Of a stretch of DNA of 11,705 nt, positions 6,067 to 11,705 are shown one piece after another. The notes beneath the pieces were generated by a model, which searched no databases, was not told where the DNA came from, and saw only the letters and a program-made list of their open reading frames with translations. Source of the DNA: CAZFAP01 sp964516325 (GTDB lineage Bacteria; Auribacterota; JABMQX01); assembly GCA_964516325.1 (NCBI GenBank), contig CAZFAP010000153.1, forward strand, positions 1 through 11,705, in the 5' to 3' direction. Made by a program: the position numbers and the translations under genes. Each line of letters starts with the position of its first letter. The stretch's first letter is position 1.

Positions 6067-6438
6067 ATGTTTGAGGTCAGCGTGCGAGAGGATTTTTCGG
6101 CGGCTCACCGGTTGAGGGGCTATCCGGGAGAGTGCGAGCATGTGCACGGGCACAACTGGATTGTGGAGGCTTTCGTTCGGTGTGAAAAGCTGGACGACAT
6201 CGGAGTAACGATAGATTTCAGGGAGATCAGGGAGGCGCTGAGAGGCATTCTGGCAGAGCTGGATCACAAGGACCTGAACCAGATACCGCCCTTTGACAAA
6301 GAGAACCCGTCTTCGGAGAACATCGCCAGGTACGTCTTTGAGAGGCTGAGCCGGACGCTGAACACGCCGGGAATCCGGGTTTCCAAAGTAAGCGTTTATG
6401 AGACAGCGGACGTCTGTGCGTCGTATTGGGAAGAATAG
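6067..6438 (+). CDS. queD: 6-carboxy-5,6,7,8-tetrahydropterin synthase
   Basis: 123-residue QueD/6-pyruvoyl-tetrahydropterin synthase fold enzyme. It converts 7,8-dihydroneopterin triphosphate to 6-carboxy-tetrahydropterin, the first pathway-specific step of 7-deazaguanine synthesis after GTP cyclohydrolase I. Zinc ligands are His14 in FSAAH and His27/His29 in HVHGH; catalytic Cys23 is in GECEHVHGH. LDHKDLN gives Asp66/His67, and VYETAD gives Glu112 for pterin binding. The T-loop GVTIDF and PSSENIARY are also in place. The ATG at 6067 is chosen because GGAGGA (6055-6060) is 6 bases ahead and the family N-terminus starts there; in-frame codons at 5998 and 6046 are poorer. The stop TAG abuts the queE ATG with no gap. 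All three preQ0 genes are collinear. Confidence 0.96.
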   Translation: MFEVSVREDFSAAHRLRGYPGECEHVHGHNWIVEAFVRCEKLDDIGVTIDFREIREALRGILAELDHKDLNQIPPFDKENPSSENIARYVFERLSRTLNTPGIRVSKVSVYETADVCASYWEE

Positions 6439-7080
6439 ATGGGCCTCAAAGTCAACGAGATTTTCAAGAGCATCCAGGGGGAGTCGTGGTTTGCGGGGAT
6501 GCCGTGCGTGTTCGTGCGGCTGACGGGGTGCAATTTGCGGTGCACGTACTGCGACACGAAATACGCTTACGAGGAAGGGAAAGAGCTGTCGGTGGGGCAG
6601 GTCATGGAACTGGTGGGAAGCTACCAGTGCCCGATGGTGGAAATCACCGGAGGGGAGCCTCTTCTCCAGGAAGACACGCCCGCGCTCGCGGAGGCTCTTT
6701 TGCAGAAAGCCCAGACGGTTCTCGTGGAGACGAACGGCACCCTCAACATAGACATTTTGCCGAAAAGAGTCGTCCGAATCGTGGATGTGAAATGCCCCGA
6801 CAGCGGCGGATCGGAAAAGATGATGTGGGAGAACATGAACCGCCTCGTAAAAGCGGACGAGGTGAAGTTTGTGCTGCAATCTCGCGGCGACTACGATTGG
6901 GCGAAATCCGTCATCGGAGAGTACGGCCTCCTCCGAAGGTGCATGGTTCTGTTTTCCCCGGCATTCGGGATTCTGGAGCCGAGGTCTGTTGCGGAATGGG
7001 TGCTTGAAGATAACCTCATGGTCCGACTGAACCTCCAGCTCCATAAGCACATCTGGGGGCCGGGCAGAAGAGGAGTGTGA
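6439..7080 (+). CDS. queE: 7-carboxy-7-deazaguanine synthase, radical SAM
   Basis: 213 residues. It rearranges 6-carboxy-tetrahydropterin to 7-carboxy-7-deazaguanine using S-adenosylmethionine, a [4Fe-4S] cluster and Mg2+. The substrate-binding N-terminus NEIFKSIQGES is typical. The cluster motif is C31xxxC35xxC38 (GCNLRCTYCDT), the standard CxxxCxxC radical-SAM motif. GGEPLLQ at 71-77 is the SAM-binding GGE motif, and VDVKCPDSG (115-123) and LNLQLHKHIWGP at the C-terminus are QueE signatures. The start directly follows the queD stop and uses the AAGAAT end of queD as its ribosome site region, so translation is coupled. Length and motifs are complete. The end overlaps the queC ribosome binding site. 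Confidence 0.96.
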   Translation: MGLKVNEIFKSIQGESWFAGMPCVFVRLTGCNLRCTYCDTKYAYEEGKELSVGQVMELVGSYQCPMVEITGGEPLLQEDTPALAEALLQKAQTVLVETNGTLNIDILPKRVVRIVDVKCPDSGGSEKMMWENMNRLVKADEVKFVLQSRGDYDWAKSVIGEYGLLRRCMVLFSPAFGILEPRSVAEWVLEDNLMVRLNLQLHKHIWGPGRRGV

Positions 7081-7083
7081 GCT

Positions 7084-7770
7084 GTGCTCAGGAAGGCGGT
7101 CGTTCTGCTGAGCGGAGGGATTGACTCGGCGACGACCCTCGCTATGGCAAAGGCAGAAGGGTTCGATTTGTATGCCCTGACGATAGATTATGGGCAGAGG
7201 CATAGGGCAGAACTCGATGCCGCCAGGAAGGTCGCGAGGTCCATGTCTGTGATGGAGCACAAGGTCCTCCGGATTGATTTGAGAAGCATTGGCGGCTCAG
7301 CGCTCACCAGCGACGCGGAAGTCCCAAAGTCGAGAAAGACGGAGGAGATTTCAGAGGGCATTCCGGTGACGTACGTCCCGGCGAGGAACACGATTTTTCT
7401 GTCTCTTGCGCTGGCGCGGGCGGAAGCGATTGGCGCGACGGACGTCTTCATCGGAGCAGCCTCTATTGATTACAGCGGCTATCCCGATTGCCGCCCGGAA
7501 TACATCGAAGCGTTCCAGAAGGTGGCGGACGTAGGAACGAAGAGCGGAGTCGAAGGGAAGCCGATCCAAATCCATGCGCCTTTGGTGAAAATGCGGAAGA
7601 GTGAGATAGTCAAAAGGGGAATTGCTCTCGGGGTGGATTTCTCGCTCACCCACAGTTGCTACGATCCGACGCCGGAAGGAAAGGCTTGTGGGAAGTGCGA
7701 TAGTTGCCTATTCCGCAAGAAAGCCTTCACGGAGGCGGGCGTGAAGGACCCGACGGTGTACGCCGGATGA
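7084..7770 (+). CDS. queC: 7-cyano-7-deazaguanine synthase
   Basis: 228-residue ATP-dependent ligase that turns 7-carboxy-7-deazaguanine plus ammonia into preQ0. The PP-loop SGGIDS is at residues 10-15; TIDYGQRH (33-40), VPARNTIFLS (98-107) and YPDCRPEYI (133-141) follow. The zinc site at the C-terminus has Cys192, Cys202, Cys205 and Cys208 (HSCYDP and GKACGKCDSCLFRKKAF). The start is GTG at 7084, with AGAGGAG about 9 bases upstream inside the end of queE. It is the last gene of queDEC. No queF (preQ0 reductase), tgt, queA or DNA-modification dpd gene is in this window, so the final product cannot be named. Confidence 0.97.
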   Translation: MLRKAVVLLSGGIDSATTLAMAKAEGFDLYALTIDYGQRHRAELDAARKVARSMSVMEHKVLRIDLRSIGGSALTSDAEVPKSRKTEEISEGIPVTYVPARNTIFLSLALARAEAIGATDVFIGAASIDYSGYPDCRPEYIEAFQKVADVGTKSGVEGKPIQIHAPLVKMRKSEIVKRGIALGVDFSLTHSCYDPTPEGKACGKCDSCLFRKKAFTEAGVKDPTVYAG

Positions 7771-7850
7771 GAGACAACGAGTGTGGTCCGTGACCCGGGA
7801 GAGGCGGCGAGATGATCCGGGACCGCGGATGCACGCAAAAGAGGAAATTT

Positions 7851-8053
7851 GACAGGATAACAGGATTGACAGGATTCCCCCCACATCGGATCCTGTGCAT
7901 CCTGGAAATCCCGTCTGAAGAAAATTCGGGCGGCAGGAACCTTGGACTGCGGTAGCTCACCTATCCCGCCAAAGGCGGGACTGTGGCAAGCGACAGCACT
8001 TCAAAGAAAGGGGCGGACAGGATAACAGGATTAACGGGATGATCCTGCTGCAT
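7851..8053. repeat. Repeat mosaic C downstream of queC
   Basis: The order is: a plus-oriented ACAGGATNN cluster (7851-7875, identical to 4606-4630 and 5903-5927 in reverse complement); a partly complementary ATCCTGTGCATCCTGG half (from 7893) that can fold back on it; a CTGCGGTAGC element (7943-7960 region); the hairpin TCCCGCC-AAA-GGCGGGA (7964-7980); then a second ACAGGATNN block (8016-8040, two mismatches to the first). The block ends four bases before the ATG of the next gene. No coding sequence is supported in 7771-8056. Confidence 0.75.
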
Positions 8054-8056
8054 TAA

Positions 8057-8824
8057 ATGCTGTCAGAAAAGAAGAAATACCATGGGACAATCCTCTTGGT
8101 AGGAATAATCGGACTGCCATCGCAGAGTTTGTTAGACCGGTTCAGGGGCGAGGACATCGTGGACCTCGACTGTCCTCTCCAGGGCGTCCTCTCGCACGAT
8201 GACCTCGAGAGCCGCTGCCCGAAAATCTTCTGCGCGGTTCTGACGACGTGCTTCAAAAATGCGCTGCTTCTCAAGCCGGAGGTCATTCTGGCGGACGTGG
8301 GGCCCGGCAAGTGCGAGGGGGCGAGGTACCTGTGCGCGGTGTTGAAGGACCTCCTTCCTGCGACGGAGATCATCGCCGAGGAGAACCTCGATTCCATTCG
8401 GCGTCCGGCGAGCAACTGTGAGTGCTATACCGTCCCCCTCCGCGAAAGAATGCAGCGGATCGTGGACAGGGTCATAAGGACCGAACTGCCGGACTTCCCG
8501 AAAAGCAACTCGGCCCTGCGGGCAGGGTTCTGGGGCGTTCCGCCGAGGGACTTTCGGATTCTGGAGGGATTTCCCGACGAGACTGTGGTCCTCGGGTGGA
8601 GCCGCTGCATGGACAGCAGGACTCCCGCAGACCTCGAACTGGAGATGGCGGTTCCCGATGGGATACCGGTCGTCTTCTTCTCGCAGAGCTTCTGTCAGAA
8701 GAGCGTTCTGGCGAAGGCTCTCGCGGAGAAGTATCATGGGCTTTTCGTGGAAAGCGACGAGAAGGTGGACAACAGCACGATTGTGAAAATCGAGGCGTTC
8801 TTGAAGCTGCGAGGGGCGTTGTGA
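8057..8824 (+). CDS. Cysteine-rich protein coupled to an HgdC-type activator (possible HGD-D/COG3581-related)
   Basis: 255-residue protein that I do not recognise with certainty. It contains ten cysteines: Cys39 (DLDCPLQG), Cys54/59/65 (RCPKIFCAVLTTC), Cys86 (GPGKCEGARY), Cys93, Cys121/123 (NCEC), Cys184 (GWSRCMD) and Cys213. The segment ILADVGPGKCEGARYL resembles the GPCR(F/Y)G-type block of 2-hydroxyacyl-CoA dehydratase subunit-like proteins (DUF2229/COG3581). The neighbour, an HgdC-like ATPase overlapping by 4 bases (GTGA), supports a redox partnership. At 255 residues it is much shorter than the roughly 400-residue dehydratase subunits. A likely role is an Fe-S electron acceptor driven by the ATPase; this is inference. 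The start is unsure: the ATG at 8057 lacks a clear ribosome site and follows a repeat by four bases. There is no signal peptide, so it is cytosolic. Confidence 0.65.
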   Translation: MLSEKKKYHGTILLVGIIGLPSQSLLDRFRGEDIVDLDCPLQGVLSHDDLESRCPKIFCAVLTTCFKNALLLKPEVILADVGPGKCEGARYLCAVLKDLLPATEIIAEENLDSIRRPASNCECYTVPLRERMQRIVDRVIRTELPDFPKSNSALRAGFWGVPPRDFRILEGFPDETVVLGWSRCMDSRTPADLELEMAVPDGIPVVFFSQSFCQKSVLAKALAEKYHGLFVESDEKVDNSTIVKIEAFLKLRGAL

Positions 8825-9453
8825 TTCTCGGAGATTTCGGGACAAGCTATACGAAGCTGTACTCCGACGGAGACGTGAAACTCATTCCGACGGTGGAGCT
8901 TGAGACAAGGCTCGTCGCGGACGCCGGCTGCGGACATCAGGCGAGAGGGCGGGCGAAGCGGATTGAGAACGAATTGGTGGCGCTCGCAACGGGAGCGAAA
9001 GCGATGGTCGGGAAGGATGATTTTGTGTGCGTTGACGTGGGCAGCCGCGACATCAAGAAAGTGACGTTCGAGAACGGGCGCTACGCCGGATGCGATTGGA
9101 ATTACATGTGCGGAGCGCTCGCTGGGTTCACGATGGAGCTTTTGTCGCAGCACTATCGCCTCACCTACGACGAGATCGAGCCGTTGGAAGAGGGCTTGTC
9201 GGTGAAGTGCGGCGTTCTGGGATTGAGCAGTCTTTTCGACCTTGTTGCGCAAGGAGAGGATTTGCGGCGAGCGGTTTCGAGATTCGTGAAGGGAATGGCG
9301 ATGAACGTGTATCACTTCGCCGGGAGACCACAGACTCTTTTCTTAGCAGGCGGGATGTGCGAAAATAGTTTGTTTGTGAAATCAATGCCTGCGGAGGTCG
9401 TCCAACTCGGCAGGTTTGTATCCGTGGAAGGCTTGAAGATGCTGGTTGAATAA
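8821..9453 (+). CDS. Short BadF/BadG/HgdC-family ATPase (2-hydroxyacyl-CoA dehydratase activator-like)
   Basis: 210-residue ASKHA-fold ATPase. Such proteins form homodimers that bridge one [4Fe-4S] cluster and use ATP hydrolysis to push low-potential electrons into a partner enzyme. Visible parts: phosphate-1 loop GDFGTSYTK (4-12); GHQARGR and ENELVALATGAK (39-60) matching the region before phosphate 2; phosphate-2 loop VDVGSRDIK (71-79), where the family usually has DIGGQD; Cys97 in NYMCGALAGF, matching the family KCAAGTG cysteine; Cys130 in SVKCGVLGLSSL, matching the second cluster cysteine; and the adenosine motif LFLAGGMCEN (173-182). It is shorter than the usual 255-270 residues, mainly between phosphate 1 and residue 40. 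The GTG start at 8821 overlaps the upstream stop (GTGA), with GAGG at 8811-8814, so translation is coupled. Confidence 0.85.
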   Translation: MILGDFGTSYTKLYSDGDVKLIPTVELETRLVADAGCGHQARGRAKRIENELVALATGAKAMVGKDDFVCVDVGSRDIKKVTFENGRYAGCDWNYMCGALAGFTMELLSQHYRLTYDEIEPLEEGLSVKCGVLGLSSLFDLVAQGEDLRRAVSRFVKGMAMNVYHFAGRPQTLFLAGGMCENSLFVKSMPAEVVQLGRFVSVEGLKMLVE

Positions 9454-9459
9454 CGAAGC

Positions 9460-9480
9460 TGCCGCGTCGTCGGCGCGGCA
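9460..9480. other. Perfect 7-bp hairpin between the ATPase and the phosphohexomutase
   Basis: TGCCGCG (9460-9466), loop TCGTCGG, CGCGGCA (9474-9480). It starts 7 bases past the ATPase stop, in the 53-base gap before the next gene. There is no T-run; it may act as an mRNA processing or stability element or as a weak attenuator. Confidence 0.45.
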
Positions 9481-9506
9481 CGCCGTGTGGGTGACTGGAA
9501 ATCCTT

Positions 9507-11018
9507 ATGAGAGAAAGGGACCCGGACAGAGTCTTTGAAGGCGAAGAAATTGACCTTCGAGGACAGAAAATTGACCCGGACATATTCCGACGGGTCGGCG
9601 AAAACATTGTGCTGAAGGTGCGGTCGCGGGGCGTGCCGTCTCCGCAGGTGGTTCTCGGGGGAGATACCCGAAACGACACGATGGCTCTGATGGAGGCTCT
9701 CAGCCGCGGCATCCTGAACCGCAGTGGGAGCATCATCCTGATCGGGGGGGACATTGCGAAGCCGATCGCTTACTTCGCTGGCGAACTCTATGAGGCGGAC
9801 GCCGTCGCCTACGTGACGGCTTCCCACGTGCGCGCCAGCTATAACGGGTTGAAGGTCTGCTTCACCGAAAAACCTCCCTACACGGAACCGGTTCTACCGC
9901 TGGCGGCGAGAGAGGTCGTCAACAAGCGCGAGGATGTCGTTCGAGAGTACCAGCAATATCTTCTCGGAAGGTTTGACCCCGAGCTGGGAAAGGGAAAGTC
10001 GTTGGTCGTGGACCCGCTGTTCGCAACGGGGAGACTGATAGCGCCCGACGTGTTGAGGAAGGCGAGATTTGATCTGGAGACCCTTCATTGTTACATAGAC
10101 CGAAAGTTCATCCTCCTTCACGACAACGCGCCGGACCCGACCCTCCGTGAAAACCTGGAGGAGCTGTGCGAGGTTGTCAAAGCATGGCGAGGAATCGGAG
10201 TGGCTTTTGACGGGGACATGGACCGATCGGTTTTCGTGGACGAGAACGGCGAGATCGTCCCCTCCGACGAGATAGCGATGATCATGGCGAAGCACATTCT
10301 TAAGAAGGTGCGGAAGAAGGCAAAAATCGTCTATCACTGCCAGTGCTCGAATGGCGTGCCGGAGGTGATTGAGGAAGCGCGCGGGGCGCCGGTGTCCCAG
10401 GAAACCGGATGGAGAAGCATCAAGGAGAAAATGAAGGAGGTCGGGGCGGCGTTTGGAGCAGAGGTCAGCGGGCATTTCTTCTACGGAAGAGACCTCTATT
10501 ACGTCCCGAACGGCGACGACGGGTTGTTCACGGCGCTGATGCTGTGCAGCGTGCTGAAAGAATCGAAACAGACTCTGGCGGAGGCTCGGAGGGAACTGCC
10601 AGCGTACTTCACGTCGCCGGAACTCAGGGTCACGTACAACGAGGACCGGAACATACAGGTCGTGGAGGCTCTCAAGAAGCGCTTCTCGGAAGACAAGAGC
10701 TTTGTGCTGAGCACCATCGGGCAGGACCTGAAAGCGGAGAAGCACGATAGCCAGCAGTGGCACTCGTGGGTCGTGTTTCGAGTGTCGCAAACGGAGCCCC
10801 AGAAACTCTCCTTCCGCTTTGAAGGGAGGACCCTCGAACATCTCGCGGAGATCAAGCGGACCCTCTTCGACTCCATCCCCGACGAGGACCAGCCGCTGCG
10901 AAAGATGCTGGAGGAATCCTACGCGTCGGCGGTCGGCGACCCGACGGCGTACTACCGCAGAGCCCTGGAAACTTCGGGGCATTTGCCCCCGGGGGCCCCG
11001 AGCGGCAGTCCCGGCTGA
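9507..11018 (+). CDS. Alpha-D-phosphohexomutase superfamily protein (phosphomannomutase/phosphoglucomutase-like)
   Basis: 503 residues, four-domain architecture of phosphohexomutases, which move phosphate between C1 and C6 of a hexose via a phosphoserine. GGDTRNDT (51-58) opens domain 1. The phosphoserine loop is TASHVRASYNG with Ser106; the usual TASHNP has lost its NP. The metal loop is FDGDMDR with Asp235, Asp237 and Asp239. The sugar loop is GAEVSGHFFY (317-326), with the family glutamate (Glu319) and Ser321. The phosphate-binding loop of domain 4 is FRVSQTEP (424-431). All four functional loops are therefore present, though domain 1 differs. A C-terminal extension (about 455-503) ends in a proline/glycine-rich tail. 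The ATG at 9507 follows a TGA at 9492 in the same frame and GGAA at 9497. It lies 53 bases after the ATPase and is probably cotranscribed. The sugar substrate is unknown. Confidence 0.88.
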   Translation: MRERDPDRVFEGEEIDLRGQKIDPDIFRRVGENIVLKVRSRGVPSPQVVLGGDTRNDTMALMEALSRGILNRSGSIILIGGDIAKPIAYFAGELYEADAVAYVTASHVRASYNGLKVCFTEKPPYTEPVLPLAAREVVNKREDVVREYQQYLLGRFDPELGKGKSLVVDPLFATGRLIAPDVLRKARFDLETLHCYIDRKFILLHDNAPDPTLRENLEELCEVVKAWRGIGVAFDGDMDRSVFVDENGEIVPSDEIAMIMAKHILKKVRKKAKIVYHCQCSNGVPEVIEEARGAPVSQETGWRSIKEKMKEVGAAFGAEVSGHFFYGRDLYYVPNGDDGLFTALMLCSVLKESKQTLAEARRELPAYFTSPELRVTYNEDRNIQVVEALKKRFSEDKSFVLSTIGQDLKAEKHDSQQWHSWVVFRVSQTEPQKLSFRFEGRTLEHLAEIKRTLFDSIPDEDQPLRKMLEESYASAVGDPTAYYRRALETSGHLPPGAPSGSPG

Positions 11019-11085
11019 GAGTCTGAGTCTCCCCACCTTTAGAGTCCCAGTCCTGCTACGGGGCCGCCGAGACGCTCCTTTGGCA

Positions 11086-11180
11086 GCATGACAGGATTGA
11101 CCGGATGACCCTGTTTATCCTGTTCATCCTGTCATCCTGTTTGGCGACCTCCCTCCGTACTTTGCGCCTTTGCGAGAGCC
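11086..11180. repeat. Repeat mosaic D between the phosphohexomutase and obg
   Basis: ATGACAGGAT (11088-11097) is the exact inverted complement of ATCCTGTCAT (11126-11135). Several degenerate ACAGGATNN units in both orientations fill the loop. It is preceded by TTTGGCAGCAT, as at 4595-4604. A following stretch (about 11143-11180, containing CTTTGCGCCTTTGCGAGAG) resembles the short element after the cluster at 5893. The rest of the 11019-11346 spacer shows another hairpin, GGAGC-TTG-GCTCC near 11228-11240, and the obg promoter candidate; no gene is supported. Confidence 0.7.
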
Positions 11181-11276
11181 ACGTTTTGTCCTCTCGCCAA
11201 AACACCGTGCCAGTCGTGGGCCGTCGTGGAGCTTGGCTCCCCAAGTGCATGGTGGCACCACAACGGCATAAGGAAC

Positions 11277-11306
11277 TTGAAAAGCCAAGCGTGAAACCTT
11301 AGCATT
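11277..11306 (+). promoter_or_regulatory. Possible sigma70-like promoter of obg
   Basis: TTGAAA (11277-11282) and TAGCAT (11301-11306) are 18 bases apart and end 40 bases before the GTG start of obg. Confidence 0.45.
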
Positions 11307-11346
11307 GATTTCTCGTCAGCCTGCGCTAACGCGGTCAGGAGCAGAA

Positions 11347-11705
11347 GTGTTTGTAGATTATGTACGGATCAAAGCTATTGCCGGAAAGGGGGGGGACGGA
11401 TGCGTCAGCTTCCGCCGAGAGAAGTTTGTTCCCAAAGGCGGTCCCGACGGCGGCCATGGCGGAAAAGGAGGGAACGTTATCTTAGTTTCGGATGAGGATG
11501 TTGACAGCCTCATCTCTTTGAAATATGAGCCGGTGCTGCGTGCACAGGACGGAAAAATGGGGCAAGGAAAATTGAAAACCGGAGCGGGTGGACAGGACGC
11601 CACCGCACTTGTGCCCGTTGGAACGGTTGTGAAAGACGCGAAGTCGGGGGTGGCGCTCTTCGATTTCACCTCCTCCGGTCAACGTTTTGTGGCAGCCCGC
11701 GGCGA
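11347..11705 (+). CDS. obg: GTPase Obg (CgtA), 5' end only
   Basis: Partial: 119 codons are present before the window ends, out of roughly 340-440 in the family. The product begins MFVDYVRIKAIAGKGGDG and continues CVSFRREKFVPKGGPDGGHG and GKGGNVILVSD, the glycine-rich Obg fold that precedes the GTPase domain. Further matches are QDGKMGQGKLKTGAGGQD, where the family has GxxGxGxxxxGxxGxD, then VPVGTVV. Obg is a ribosome-associated GTPase active in 50S assembly and stress signalling. The GTG at 11347 starts exactly at the family N-terminus (MFVD), with a purine-rich AGG-type element about 8 bases upstream. A run of eight Gs (11388-11395) lies early in the gene, in frame. No rplU/rpmA genes lie directly upstream, although obg often follows them. 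Confidence 0.95.
   Translation, partial: MFVDYVRIKAIAGKGGDGCVSFRREKFVPKGGPDGGHGGKGGNVILVSDEDVDSLISLKYEPVLRAQDGKMGQGKLKTGAGGQDATALVPVGTVVKDAKSGVALFDFTSSGQRFVAARG

Noticed and set aside
5875..7260. 461-residue minus-strand frame spanning queD, queE and the start of queC
   Set aside because: Very long, but it lies opposite three genes with complete catalytic motifs and includes translated repeat sequence; typical of GC-rich antisense.
8422..9453. Longer version of the activator ATPase starting at 8422
   Set aside because: The upstream part is an out-of-frame reading of the cysteine-rich gene; the ATPase motif GDFGTSYTK begins right after the GTG at 8821.
10985..10996. GCCCCCGGGGGC palindrome as a terminator
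   Set aside because: It is inside the last codons of the phosphohexomutase, has no loop and no T-run.
9894..11036. 380-residue minus-strand frame over the phosphohexomutase
   Set aside because: Antisense shadow; the plus strand carries all four phosphohexomutase loops.
11105..11302. 65-residue plus-strand frame before obg
   Set aside because: Begins in the repeat mosaic, translates repeat units, and has no ribosome site.

Overview
The window (GC-rich, roughly 58% by eye) reads as a chromosomal segment of an uncultured, GC-rich, probably Gram-negative bacterium. FolD, Obg and the preQ0 enzymes are bacterial in type. A lipobox-bearing N-acetylmuramoyl-L-alanine amidase, an RseC/MucC-type membrane protein and a Tat-exported protein suggest a diderm envelope. 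Intergenic spacers carry short ACAGGATNN repeat clusters, of a kind I associate with genomes of large-spacer candidate phyla and planctomycete-like bacteria. The phylum cannot be fixed from this sequence. One gene, RNase HII, looks archaeal in type.

Layout, left to right: (1) a secreted or anchored peroxiredoxin-like redoxin on the minus strand (90-689), divergent from folD (1051-1941). (2) A minus-strand lipoprotein-type amidase (2156-2857), back to back with a plus-strand pair made of a 51-residue single-pass membrane protein (3021-3176) and archaeal-type rnhB (3234-3905). Two good, oppositely oriented sigma70-like promoters lie between them. (3) Two minus-strand genes: an RseC/MucC family protein (3992-4414) and a Tat-signal TIM-barrel/aldo-keto-reductase-like protein (4711-5685) with its own strong promoter. 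(4) A compact queD-queE-queC operon (6067-7770), which takes the GTP-derived dihydroneopterin triphosphate to preQ0. (5) A less familiar cassette: a cysteine-rich protein (8057-8824) overlapping by 4 bases a short HgdC/BadF-type ATPase that keeps both Fe-S cysteines (8821-9453), followed by an unusual alpha-D-phosphohexomutase (9507-11018). (6) The 5' end of obg (11347 to the window edge).

The spacers at about 4573-4673, 5840-5985, 7851-8053 and 11086-11180 are built from the same small set of repeats. The queDEC operon is bracketed by two of these mosaics in inverted orientation, including a 25-base word identical on both sides and also present at 4606-4630.

The part most worth following up is the 8057-11018 cassette. 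An ATP-driven low-potential electron donor of the 2-hydroxyacyl-CoA dehydratase activator class is translationally coupled to a small cysteine-rich partner that is far shorter than the usual dehydratase subunits. No acyl-CoA enzyme is visible nearby. No RNA genes, CRISPR arrays, insertion sequences or preQ1 riboswitch were recognised.
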